Made by a program: the position numbers and the translations under genes | The notes under the pieces: model-generated | The model's input: the letters and a program-made list of their open reading frames with translations, nothing else | Databases searched by the model: none | Told to the model about the DNA's origin: nothing | From: CAZNXJ01 sp964577115 | GTDB lineage: Bacteria; Planctomycetota; Planctomycetia; Pirellulales; Pirellulaceae | Length of the DNA: 61,724 nt | Reading direction: 5' to 3' | NCBI GenBank assembly: GCA_964577115.1 | Contig: CAZNXJ010000028.1 | Span: forward strand, 1-61,724 | Part shown: positions 51,413 to 61,724 of the stretch, one piece after another | Numbering within the stretch: position 1 is the stretch's first letter | Layout: each line of letters opens with the position of its first letter

Positions 51413-52270
51413 TTACTTCAATTTCAACTGGCCGTAACGCCGCGAGCGCCGGCGCCGCACGATGGCGGTATTCGAGGGCTTGCGGCGCTTGCGCGTCGAT
51501 CCGCCCTTGGCCGACTTGCCCGTCGGGCTGACCGGATGGCGGCCACCCTTCGTTCGCCCTTCACCACCGCCGTGCGGATGGTCGATGGGGTTCATGGCCG
51601 TACCACGAACGTGCGGCCTCCAGCCGAGCCACCGTTTGCGGCCGGCCTTGCCGAGCTGGACGTTCATGTGGTCCGCGTTGCCTACCTTCCCGATCGTCGC
51701 CCGGCACAGCGCCGGGACGCGGCGGATTTCACCGCTCGGCAAGGTGATCTGCGCCCAGTCGGCTTCGCGAGCGACGAGCGTCGCGGCCGCGCCCGCGCTG
51801 CGGCACAAGGCAGCGCCGCGCCCGGGGAGCATCTCGATGCAGTGGACGTCGCTGCCGAGCGGAATGTTGCGCAGCGGCATGCAGTTGCCCACATTGGGCG
51901 GCGCGTCCGGACCGTTCTCGACGCGGTCACCCTTTTTCAAACCATCCGGCGCGAGAATGTATGCCTTCTCGCCGTCCGCATAGTGCAGCAGGGCGATCCG
52001 AGCGCTCCGGTTCGGGTCGTACTGGATCGAATCCACGATCGCCACGACACCGTCCTTTTTCCGCCGGAAGTCGATCACCCGGTAGCGGCGCTTGTGCCCG
52101 CCGCCACGATGCCGCGCCGTGATTTTGCCCTGGTTGTTGCGGCCGCCCTTCTTCTTGAGCGGGCGGAGCAGCGATTTCTCCGGACGCGCTCCGGGGGTCA
52201 GATCCGAAAAGTCACTGACCGTTGCCGTGCGCCGGCCGGCCGATGTCGGGCGGTAATTGCGAATTCCCAT
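51413..52270 (-). CDS. rplB: 50S ribosomal protein L2
   Basis: The 285-residue L2 begins MGIRNYRPTSAGRRTATVSD and has RHRGGGHKRRYRVIDFRRKKDGVVAIVDSIQYDPNRSARIALL (landmarks RHRGGGHKRRYRVIDF), LRNIPLGSDVHCIEMLPGRG, and the C-terminal RGTAMNPIDHPHGGGEGRTKGGRHPVSPTGK with the conserved histidine region. L23 lies 175 bases upstream. Confidence 0.98.
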   Translation of the reverse strand: MGIRNYRPTSAGRRTATVSDFSDLTPGARPEKSLLRPLKKKGGRNNQGKITARHRGGGHKRRYRVIDFRRKKDGVVAIVDSIQYDPNRSARIALLHYADGEKAYILAPDGLKKGDRVENGPDAPPNVGNCMPLRNIPLGSDVHCIEMLPGRGAALCRSAGAAATLVAREADWAQITLPSGEIRRVPALCRATIGKVGNADHMNVQLGKAGRKRWLGWRPHVRGTAMNPIDHPHGGGEGRTKGGRHPVSPTGKSAKGGSTRKRRKPSNTAIVRRRRSRRYGQLKLK

Positions 52271-52445
52271 TTAGCCGTATCCTCTTTCGCCGACCCGCGA
52301 ACCTCAGGTCCGCTCGGCCTTGTCATTCTTCATGGTCGCGGCGACCCGCCCTGACCGGGACCGCTCGCATCGAAGTTGCCTCGATTGTCGCCGAGTCGTC
52401 CGACCGCCGGCCGCTTCTGCGCGCCTGGCAGTCGCTCGCCTGCCA

Positions 52446-52766
52446 TTAGAAAAAGTCAATCCGATGTTCGGCATCCAGCGACACCACCGCCTTCTTCCAG
52501 TTGCGGGTCTGCCCGTAACGGAACCGGTAGCGGCGGGGCTTGCCCTTGCGGTTCTGCGTGCACACCTTGGTCACTTTGACCTGAAACAGCTCTTCCACGG
52601 CATGACGCACGTCTTCTTTCGTCGCCTTCGGATTTACCTCGAAGGCATACTGGTTATTCCGCGCCGCGCGGTGCATGCCCTTTTCCGTCACCAGCGGCCG
52701 CAGGATAACCTGGTGCGGTTCCAGGCGAATGCGCGGCCCGGCCGCTTCCACACTCTCGGTACTCAT
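52446..52766 (-). CDS. rplW: 50S ribosomal protein L23
   Basis: The 106-residue L23 has PHQVILRPLVTEKGMHRAAR, YAFEVNPKATKEDVRHAVEELFQVKVTKV and the basic RKGKPRRYRFRYGQTRNWKKAVVSL. It docks the trigger factor and SRP at the tunnel exit. L4 follows upstream by 30 bases. Confidence 0.97.
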   Translation of the reverse strand: MSTESVEAAGPRIRLEPHQVILRPLVTEKGMHRAARNNQYAFEVNPKATKEDVRHAVEELFQVKVTKVCTQNRKGKPRRYRFRYGQTRNWKKAVVSLDAEHRIDFF

Positions 52767-52796
52767 GTCCTACTCCTCGCTCGACGATGGCCCCTT

Positions 52797-53450
52797 CTAG
52801 GCGCTGGCCGCGGCCGCCTCGGGCCGGCGGGAACGTTCACGAAATGCGTCCATGGCAGCCCGAGTGACCACCAGGTTCCGCGGCAACAGGACCGCCAGTG
52901 CGTTGAGGTCCGTGACCGGGCTGACGGTTACCCGCTCAATGTTCCGGGCACTGCGGTACACGATCGGGTCGTGCGCTTCGACCGTCAGCAGGGTCGATTG
53001 ACCTTCCAGCCCCAGGGCCTTGAGCAGCGAGGCGATTTCTTTCGTCTTCGGCGCTTCCAGCTTGAGCTGATCGACGATCTTCACGTTGCCGCTGTGGATC
53101 TTCGCCGCGACTGCCATCCGCGTGGCCGCCTGAAGGGCCTTGCGCGGAAGTCGGTACGAAAAATCACGCGGCCGCTTGGCGAACGTATGCCCGCCGCCTC
53201 GCCGCTTGCCCGTTCGCCGAGGGCCAACGCGCGCGTTGCCGGTACCTTTCTGGCGGTACAGCTTGCGCGTGGACCCGGCGACCTCGCCGCGCGACTTGGT
53301 GCGGAAGGTGCCCTGGCGCTGATTGGCCTGGTACATCACGACGACGTCGTGCAGCAACTGCTTGTTGATGCGCGGCGCCAGCTCTGCGGGATCGATCTCA
53401 TATCGCCCCACTTCGCTGCCGCTGCGATCGTAAATCGGCAAACTGGCCAT
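52797..53450 (-). CDS. rplD: 50S ribosomal protein L4
   Basis: L4 lines the exit tunnel and in E. coli represses its own operon. I choose the start at 53450 (MASLPIYDRSGSEVGRYEID), the family-typical beginning, giving 217 residues; ATG 53462 and TTG 53471 are also in frame and none has a strong ribosome binding site. Landmarks are QANQRQGTFRTKSRGEVAGSTRKLYRQKGTGNARVG (tunnel loop), KIVDQLKLEAPKTKEIASLLKAL and NALAVLLPRNLVVTRAAM. The usual upstream neighbour L3 is absent. Confidence 0.96.
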   Translation of the reverse strand: MASLPIYDRSGSEVGRYEIDPAELAPRINKQLLHDVVVMYQANQRQGTFRTKSRGEVAGSTRKLYRQKGTGNARVGPRRTGKRRGGGHTFAKRPRDFSYRLPRKALQAATRMAVAAKIHSGNVKIVDQLKLEAPKTKEIASLLKALGLEGQSTLLTVEAHDPIVYRSARNIERVTVSPVTDLNALAVLLPRNLVVTRAAMDAFRERSRRPEAAAASA

Positions 53451-53886
53451 GAGCCCATCCATTCCCAACAACAGAACCCTACGGAATGCTTTGTGTCACA
53501 GCGGCACCCGCGGCACGCCGCGACCTGCCAGCAGGAGCCTTACAGAGCCGGCAGCAGAGAGAAACCGCCGGTTTCGAGAAAGAACGCACCGCCGATGGGG
53601 CGCAGCACAGGCCGACGAGCCTTCGCCGGACATGCACACAACGGAAATAAGCTGGTCCGGCGGCACCGCCGGCCACACACCGTATCATCGCCCAACACCT
53701 TCGATGCACTCGCCTGCGGGAATCAGGGCTCATGGCCCAGTTTGCCCGCGCGGCTTCCAATTCATAGATCTCGTCACTCGGACTCGGTAGTGTGTCCGCA
53801 GTGCAGCACTACGGACTCGAGGGATGCTCGCCGCACGTCCCGCAGATTACCGCAGGACGGCTCGTCGCGAAAGGCACCTCACACAA
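53451..53886. other. structured spacer in place of rplC between rpsJ and rplD
   Basis: These 436 bases occupy the position where L3 (about 630 bases) normally sits. No L3 fragment is visible in any frame. On the plus strand they hold GAAACC/GGTTTC around three bases (53561-53575), CCGGCGG/CCGCCGG around two bases (53657-53672), and GTCCGCAGT/ACTACGGAC around five bases (53794-53816, one G-T pair). Minus-strand frames at 53479-53760 are Cys/Arg-rich and unlike proteins. The region may be an RNA leader for L4 or a processing site; no T-run is present. Confidence 0.6.
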
Positions 53887-54213
53887 TTAACGCGTCGATG
53901 CCTTGATTTTGATGTCCACGCCCGCCGGCAAGCTTAGCTTGTTCAGCGCTTCGATCGTCTTCGCCGTTGCCTGCACGATGTCGATCAGGCGCTTGTGCGT
54001 GCGAATCTCAAATTGCTGCCGCGCTTTCTTGTCGATATGCGGGCCCGAGAGCACCGTGTATCGTTCGATGCGCGTCGGCAGCGGAATCGGACCATGCACT
54101 TCGGAATGCGTACGCTTGGCCGTATCGACAATGTCCTGAGCGCTCTGGTCCAGAATCGCATGGTCATATGCTTCCATGCGAATTCGGATCACTTCATGCG
54201 GCTGGTTCGGCAC
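53887..54213 (-). CDS. rpsJ: 30S ribosomal protein S10
   Basis: The 108-residue S10 starts at GTG 54213, with GGAG nine bases upstream. Landmarks are IRIRMEAYDHAILDQSAQDIVDTA, GPIPLPTRIERYTVLSGPHIDKKARQQFEIRTHKRLIDIV (here named by GPIPLPTRIERYTVLSGPHIDKK). The next gene downstream is L4, after a 436-base spacer. Confidence 0.98.
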   Translation of the reverse strand: MPNQPHEVIRIRMEAYDHAILDQSAQDIVDTAKRTHSEVHGPIPLPTRIERYTVLSGPHIDKKARQQFEIRTHKRLIDIVQATAKTIEALNKLSLPAGVDIKIKASTR

Positions 54214-54307
54214 GTTCCGCTACTCCAACTCGTGTTCTCGCCCGGCTGCCAAGCAGCTGGCCGCCGGCAAAATGCCATTAAATATTTCTTGCGCGATTGG
54301 CTCGCGT

Positions 54308-54336
54308 AATCTCACTGCCTTACGGGGCGCTGTCAA
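54308..54336 (-). promoter_or_regulatory. candidate proximal promoter for rpsJ
   Basis: A perfect TTGACA (54331-54336) on the minus strand has a weak -10 (GAGATT at 54308-54313, 17 bases away, or TGAGAT one base nearer). It is about 95 bases upstream of rpsJ. A hairpin GCCGAG/CTCGGC at 54341-54365 lies just upstream. Confidence 0.4.
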
Positions 54337-54505
54337 CCAAGCCGAGCGGCATTAAGCGACTCGGCGTGGCGTGCGAACCCCTTGAGCTGTCCGCCAAGCC
54401 TCCCGGCATGATGCCGCGACCAGACGGGCACGGCCCCGAGGCGGGAACACAGCGGAAAGATCACCGTTCGACCGCGTGCCAGTTTCCGGGGCGAGCAAAC
54501 CACCG

Positions 54506-54534
54506 ATCGTATGCATCTTGCCCGCAGCCGTCAA
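54506..54534 (-). promoter_or_regulatory. candidate distal promoter for the S10 block
   Basis: TTGACG (54529-54534) and TACGAT (54506-54511) are exactly 17 bases apart on the minus strand. Transcription would start near 54499 and give a leader of about 285 bases to rpsJ, room for regulation. Confidence 0.6.
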
Positions 54535-54698
54535 CTCCTATTCGGAGAATCGCGAAACGGGATTTGCCAGAGGCAAAAACGGGGGTTCCGCGGGCAGGTG
54601 TTCAAGCTTCGCAGAGGTCGGTGGATTCTCCGGTCTGCCGCGAGGTGTTGCCGCTGAGCGACCCAGCCGGGCGGCGGTCAAGCTCCTCCGGGGAATCA

Positions 54699-56786
54699 TC
54701 AAAATTCGAATTTCTTCACATCCTGAAGCGGCGCGGGAGCGTATTCGAGCGGTTCCATCGAACTGCCGGCGCGGCCCTGGCTGAGGCTGCGCATGGCGCT
54801 CGAATAGCCGAACAGCTCCTTGAGCGGCGCGCGGGCCGTGATGGTCGTCGTCGAGCCGCGCGTCTCGGTCTTGTCGATAATTGCCCGCCGCTGCTGGAGG
54901 TCCCCGACGAACTCGCCCAGAAACTCCTCCGGCGTGGTGATCACCAGGCGCATGATCGGTTCGAGCAGCACCATGCCGGCTGCGGCCAGGCCCTTTTGGA
55001 ACGCGTCGTTCGCCGCAATACGGAATGCCACGTCCGTGCTGTGTTCGTTGGCTTCCGCGCCCAAGACGGTCACTCGAATGTTCATCAGCGGCGAACCGGA
55101 AATCGTTCCGCCCGCTTGCCCGCAATTGCGCAGTTCCTCGACGGCGACCGCGACCAGTTCCGGAGGAGCCGCCTCGGGCGGGCACTGATTGATCACGAGG
55201 ATCGGTGCCCCCTCGACCGGCATCGGCTCGACGCGGATCCTTAGCTTGGCGAATAGCTGCGTGCCGCCCATCTGGCGATGGCATTCGCCCGTCACCTCGG
55301 CCGCCTGCTGTACGGTCTCGCGGTAGCTGACCTGGGGCGTGCGGAACTTCACGTTCAGGTTGAAGTCCCGGAGTAGCCGGTTCTTGATGATCTCCAGGTG
55401 CAGCTCGCCCATCCCGCGGATGATCGTCTGCCCGGTTTCCTCGGTCTTCACGTGCAGCGTGGGGTCCTGTCGCTTGAGCATGTCGAGGGCTTCGGCGAGC
55501 TTCGTGCGTTCGACCGAGTTCTCGGGCTCGATGGCCATCGAGATGACCGTTTCGGGGAACTGAATCTGCTCGAGCAGAATCGGCGCTTTCGGATCACACA
55601 GCGTATCGCCCGTAATGGAGTGCCGCAGGCCAATGATGCCCACGATATCGCCCGCCCCCACTGCGTCGACCTGCCCATCGCGCTGCTTGTGCGTGGCGTG
55701 GATTTGCCAGAGCTGGGCGACGTTTTCCTTCTTGTCCTTGCCCGGGTTGTACACCCGCGAGTTGGCTCGCAGTTCGCCCGAGTATACGCGCACCCAGCTC
55801 AGGTCACCCGTCTTCGCCGGCAGCACTTTGAAGACCAGCCCGGCGAACGGCTCCTTGGGATCGGGTTTGCGGTAGATCGGACCGGGTTTCTTCTTGTCGA
55901 GGCTCACGCCCTCGACCGGCGGCAAATCCACGGGACTGGGCAAATACTGCACGACCGCGTCGAGCACCGGCTGGACGCCGATGCCGTGGAGGGCGGAGCC
56001 GCAGAGGACGGGCTGCACGGCGTGCGCAAGCACGGCTTCGCGCAGCACGCGCCGAATCAGATCGGCTTCGATGGGTTTTTCCTGGAGCGCCAGCTCCATG
56101 AGCTCGTCGCTGTAGTTGTATAGCGATTCGAGCATCGTCGAGCGCCAGATTTCGGCGTCGGCCCGCAGCTCCTCGGGCACCTCGTGCTCGGTGATCACGC
56201 GCCCTTCCGAGTTCGGGTCGAAGGTGCGCATCCGCATGTTGATCAGATCAATGATGCCGCGGAACGGATCGCGGGCGTGCGGCGGCCCCTGCCCGACGGG
56301 AATCTGGATGGCGATCGGATTGGCGTTCAGACGCGTACGGATCTCCTCGAACACCGACAAGAAGTCGGCGCCTTCGCGGTCCATCTTGTTGATGAACGCC
56401 ACGCGCGGGACTCGGTAGCGATCCGCCTGATGCCAGACCGTTTCGCTTTGAGCCTCGACGCCCTCGCGGGCGCTGAACACGACGACGGCTCCGTCGAGCA
56501 CCCGCAGGCACCGCTCGACCTCGGCCGTGAAATCGACGTGCCCGGGCGTGTCGATCAGGTTGATGAAGCAGTCGTTCCAGCGGAACGTTACGCACGCGGC
56601 ATAGATCGTAATGCCGCGCTCCTGTTCCTCCGGATCCTCGTCGGTTTCCGTCGTGCCGGCATCGACGCTGCCCACGCGATGCTTCGCGCCGCTGTAGAAC
56701 AGCATGCGTTCGGTAACGGTCGTTTTACCGGCATCGATGTGGGCAATCACCCCAATGTTTCGAAGCCGTTCTATCTGGCGTTCCAT
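54699..56786 (-). CDS. fusA: translation elongation factor G (EF-G2-like sequence)
   Basis: A 695-residue translational GTPase. I choose ATG 56786 (MERQIERLRNIGVIAHIDAG); a TTG start six codons earlier is possible, and neither has a strong ribosome binding site. G1 is AHIDAGKTTVTERMLFYSG, switch I is GTTETDEDPEEQERGITIYA, G3 is LIDTPGHVDFTAEVERCLRVL and G4 is FINKMDREGADF. Switch I and the following ACVTFRW differ from the canonical DWMEQEQERGITITSAAT type and recall EF-G2/mtEFG2-like relatives. It could still be the main translocase. Its place after S7 is the normal str position. Confidence 0.95.
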   Translation of the reverse strand: MERQIERLRNIGVIAHIDAGKTTVTERMLFYSGAKHRVGSVDAGTTETDEDPEEQERGITIYAACVTFRWNDCFINLIDTPGHVDFTAEVERCLRVLDGAVVVFSAREGVEAQSETVWHQADRYRVPRVAFINKMDREGADFLSVFEEIRTRLNANPIAIQIPVGQGPPHARDPFRGIIDLINMRMRTFDPNSEGRVITEHEVPEELRADAEIWRSTMLESLYNYSDELMELALQEKPIEADLIRRVLREAVLAHAVQPVLCGSALHGIGVQPVLDAVVQYLPSPVDLPPVEGVSLDKKKPGPIYRKPDPKEPFAGLVFKVLPAKTGDLSWVRVYSGELRANSRVYNPGKDKKENVAQLWQIHATHKQRDGQVDAVGAGDIVGIIGLRHSITGDTLCDPKAPILLEQIQFPETVISMAIEPENSVERTKLAEALDMLKRQDPTLHVKTEETGQTIIRGMGELHLEIIKNRLLRDFNLNVKFRTPQVSYRETVQQAAEVTGECHRQMGGTQLFAKLRIRVEPMPVEGAPILVINQCPPEAAPPELVAVAVEELRNCGQAGGTISGSPLMNIRVTVLGAEANEHSTDVAFRIAANDAFQKGLAAAGMVLLEPIMRLVITTPEEFLGEFVGDLQQRRAIIDKTETRGSTTTITARAPLKELFGYSSAMRSLSQGRAGSSMEPLEYAPAPLQDVKKFEF

Positions 56787-57014
56787 GCAAATGCCCAATC
56801 GCAAGCTGCAGGTCGTGGATGGGGGCCAGTCGTGTCCGCGGCGATGGTGTGCGAGGCCCGTCGACTACCGGCTCGGGGAAGCGCCCTTCCAGGGCGCCGA
56901 GCCCATGGGGGGCGTTCGAAGAGCCTCGCCGCCGGCCCGCATCGCGGGCGGCCGGTGAGCTCGGTGCACCGCTGCGCCCCGTTCGCCGAGGCCCCGCGGC
57001 AGGCGTCCTGCGCA

Positions 57015-57063
57015 CAAAAAAACGCCGCGCAGAGTGTACCCATCGAGGAGCGATGCGCGGCGT
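57015..57063 (-). terminator. intrinsic terminator between rpsG and fusA
   Basis: The stem ACGCCGCGCA (57022-57031) / TGCGCGGCGT (57054-57063), with a 22-base loop, is followed on the minus strand by TTTTTTTGTG. It lies just after the rpsG stop and should stop or attenuate transcription before fusA. Confidence 0.8.
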
Positions 57064-57076
57064 GGTCGAGAGTGGC

Positions 57077-57547
57077 TTACCAGGCGAAGTGAGCGAACGC
57101 CTTGTTCGCATCCGCCATGCGATGCACGTTTTCGCGACGTGTCATCGCAGCACCTTCGCGGTTGTAGGCGGCGAGCAGTTCATCCGCGAGCTTCAGGTGC
57201 GTTGCGCGCCCCTTCTTTTCGCGGACGGCCATCAACAACCAGCGAATCGCCAGCGACTGTTGCCGGTTCCGGTTCACTTGCATGGGAACCTGGTAGGCGG
57301 CACCACCCACACGCTTCGATCGCACTTCGATGTACGGCTTCACATTTTCGACGGCCTGGTGGAAGACCTCAATCGGGTTCTTATCCGGAGCGCGCCGTTG
57401 GATCTCGTCCAGGGCCCCATAGAACACCTGCTGGGCGACTGTCTTCTTGCCGTCGTGCATCAAGCAGTTGATGAACTTGCTGGCGAGCACCGAGCCATAG
57501 CGGGGGTCCGGCTTGAGTTGTGAACGGCTGGCAGTAATGCGTCCCAT
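57077..57547 (-). CDS. rpsG: 30S ribosomal protein S7
   Basis: The 156-residue S7 has DPRYGSVLASKFINCLMHDGKKTVAQQVFY, VENVKPYIEVRSKRVGGAAYQVPMQV, LAIRWLLMAVREKKGR and the end REGAAMTRRENVHRMADANKAFAHFAW. Length and order after S12 are normal; 161 bases separate the two. Confidence 0.98.
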   Translation of the reverse strand: MGRITASRSQLKPDPRYGSVLASKFINCLMHDGKKTVAQQVFYGALDEIQRRAPDKNPIEVFHQAVENVKPYIEVRSKRVGGAAYQVPMQVNRNRQQSLAIRWLLMAVREKKGRATHLKLADELLAAYNREGAAMTRRENVHRMADANKAFAHFAW

Positions 57548-57708
57548 GGTCTGTTGCGATTTCGTTCTAAGCTTTGGTTCTTTGGTATCCCGTCCGTCGG
57601 CCGGTCGATCCCGTTATCTCGTCGTGCGCTGCCGAACCGGCAAGTTCCCCGCGATGCGTGATCGCCTAATGGCTCGGCACGCCCGCAGCCAGTGCGGAAC
57701 ACGCGCGC

Positions 57709-58077
57709 TTAGGAGCTCTTCGCGCCGTAGCGGCTGCGCGATTGCTTGCGCCCTTCGACACCCAGCGTATCGCGCGCTCCACGTACCACCTGATACCGCA
57801 CCCCAGGCAGGTCGCGAACACGGCCGCCGCGGACGAGCACAATCGAGTGCTCCTGGAGATTGTGGCCTTCGCCGGGGATGTATACGGTGACTTCCTTCCC
57901 GTTCGATAGCCGCACGCGCGTGATTTTCCGCAGAGCCGAGTTCGGCTTCTTCGGCGTCATCGTCTTGACCTGGAGGCAGACGCCCTGCTTCTGCGGACAC
58001 TTGTCCAGAACAGGCGACTTGCTGAAGGTACGCTGCTTGGTGCGGCCCTTGCGGACCAGCTGGTTGATCGTGGGCAT
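57709..58077 (-). CDS. rpsL: 30S ribosomal protein S12
   Basis: The 122-residue decoding-centre protein has MPTINQLVRKGRTKQ, TMTPKKPNSALRKITRVRLSNG with the conserved Lys pair of the decoding loop, GEGHNLQEHSIVLVRGGRVRDLPGVRYQVVRG with the Asp that is methylthiolated in many bacteria. AGGA five bases before the ATG supports the start. Confidence 0.98.
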   Translation of the reverse strand: MPTINQLVRKGRTKQRTFSKSPVLDKCPQKQGVCLQVKTMTPKKPNSALRKITRVRLSNGKEVTVYIPGEGHNLQEHSIVLVRGGRVRDLPGVRYQVVRGARDTLGVEGRKQSRSRYGAKSS

Positions 58078-58285
58078 GGATGTCCTAACGCGCTGTCAAT
58101 AATTTATTCTCGCTCGACGGCCAAGCTTCGGTGGCATCGAGATCGGTCTCCGTGCGCCTCGGCTTCGGTCGCGCCGCTGCCGAACCACCCCGGGCGTTCC
58201 GCAGTCCGCCAGCTCAGGTACGCCGTGCGGCTGCGCACTCGTCTAGCGTTCCCAGCGGCCGAACAGCGCCGGTGGAGAATCCATT

Positions 58286-58313
58286 AGCGTACTGCTTCGC
58301 GGAAGGTTGTCAA
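58286..58313 (-). promoter_or_regulatory. candidate promoter for rpsL-rpsG
   Basis: A perfect TTGACA (58308-58313) on the minus strand is 16 bases from TACGCT (58286-58291), or 19 bases from GCTAAT (58283-58288). A start near 58279 gives a leader of about 200 bases before rpsL. The -35 is perfect; the -10 is only fair. Confidence 0.55.
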
Positions 58314-58363
58314 CGCCAGTTGTCCCTTCGCGCCGCAGGAGCGCCAAAGATCGTCGCCGCGAA

Positions 58364-58402
58364 CGCTCGGTGCGGTTCCGCTCGGCGCTATAGCACCGAG
58401 CG
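58364..58402. other. competing stem-loops between rpoC and rpsL
   Basis: CGCTCGGTGC (58364-58373), CGCTCGGCGC (58379-58388) and GCACCGAGCG (58393-58402) can form two exclusive stems: the first with the third is perfect over ten pairs, and the second with the third has one mismatch on this strand (a G-T wobble on the transcribed strand) and a four-base loop. They lie 43-81 bases after the rpoC stop, read in the minus direction, without a T-run. They could act as an attenuator or processing site. Confidence 0.55.
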
Positions 58403-58444
58403 GATCCGCGTGAGTTGTCATCGGGTCGCGTGACCGGGGGCCGA

Positions 58445-61723
<3,279 letters not shown>

Positions 61724-61724
61724 C

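Larger units (their letters stand above)
54214..54698. other. intergenic region between fusA and rpsJ
   Basis: 485 bases with the two promoter candidates for the S10 block. EF-Tu, usually between EF-G and S10, is not present. No intrinsic terminator for fusA is evident, so some read-through is possible. The plus-strand frames are shadows. Confidence 0.5.
58078..58444. other. intergenic region between rpoC and rpsL
   Basis: 367 bases with the promoter candidate at 58286-58313 and the competing stem-loops at 58364-58402. No gene is visible. No T-run terminator of rpoC is seen. Confidence 0.5.

Noticed and set aside
53479..53760. Minus-strand frame where L3 is expected
   Set aside because: The translation is Cys/Arg-rich and contains none of the L3 motifs, so it is not an rplC remnant.

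Overview
The window is a GC-rich bacterial chromosome segment, most likely from a planctomycete of the Pirellulales type. The taxonomic call is inferred from families that are typical of that group: a DUF1549/DUF1553 plus DUF1501 protein pair, a BBP7-like outer-membrane beta-barrel protein, an L17 with a large insertion, and several secreted or membrane proteins with no family I recognise. No rRNA, tRNA, CRISPR array, insertion sequence, integrase or attachment site is visible. Codon use looks uniform and nothing points to recent transfer.

Left third (1-31 kb): this part is mixed chromosomal housekeeping and accessory genes. It opens with the end of a haem-copper oxidase operon (subunits I, III and IV). 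A split proton-translocating transhydrogenase (pntA1-pntA2-pntB) follows on the opposite strand, then L13-S9. After that come a GT87-type mannosyltransferase-like protein, the DUF1549/1553-DUF1501 pair, a multi-pass membrane protein, an S41 carboxyl-terminal protease and FolC. A tightly coupled ABC ATPase, permease and large membrane-anchored protein form the next unit. They are followed by a CDGSH iron-sulfur protein, an acidic protein whose N-terminus recalls DUF1016_N, the BBP7-like porin-like protein, an orphan ParA, NagB with a rhomboid protease, a methyltransferase and GapA. GapA has a textbook promoter with a perfect inverted repeat in its spacer and a clear terminator.

Middle (31-38 kb): an FxsA-like protein and a BamE-like/TPR protein lie on the plus strand. 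On the minus strand is the chain obg-coaX-MnmE-like GTPase, coupled by stop/start overlaps. rpmA (L27), with its own terminator, and a secreted hypothetical protein lie upstream of that chain.

Right third (38.7-61.7 kb), all minus strand: this is one long transcription and translation block, read from rpoC (partial) through S12, S7, EF-G, S10, L4, L23, L2, S19, L22, S3, L16, L29, S17, L14, L5, S14, S8, L6, L18, S5, L15, SecY, Adk, Map, L36, S13, S11 and RpoA to L17. The order matches the fused str-S10-spc-alpha clusters, but L3, L24, L30, S4, IF-1 and EF-Tu are missing from their usual positions. Terminator-like hairpins after S7 and L17, and promoter-like sequences before S12 and S10, divide the block into transcription units. 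The S10-L4 spacer, where L3 would normally be, contains several perfect inverted repeats.

I see no obviously new multi-gene system. The most interesting leads are the gapA operator-like repeat, the MnmE-like GTPase lacking its modification motif, the DUF1016_N-like acidic protein, the non-canonical EF-G, the structured L3 gap, and the competing stem-loops between rpoC and rpsL.
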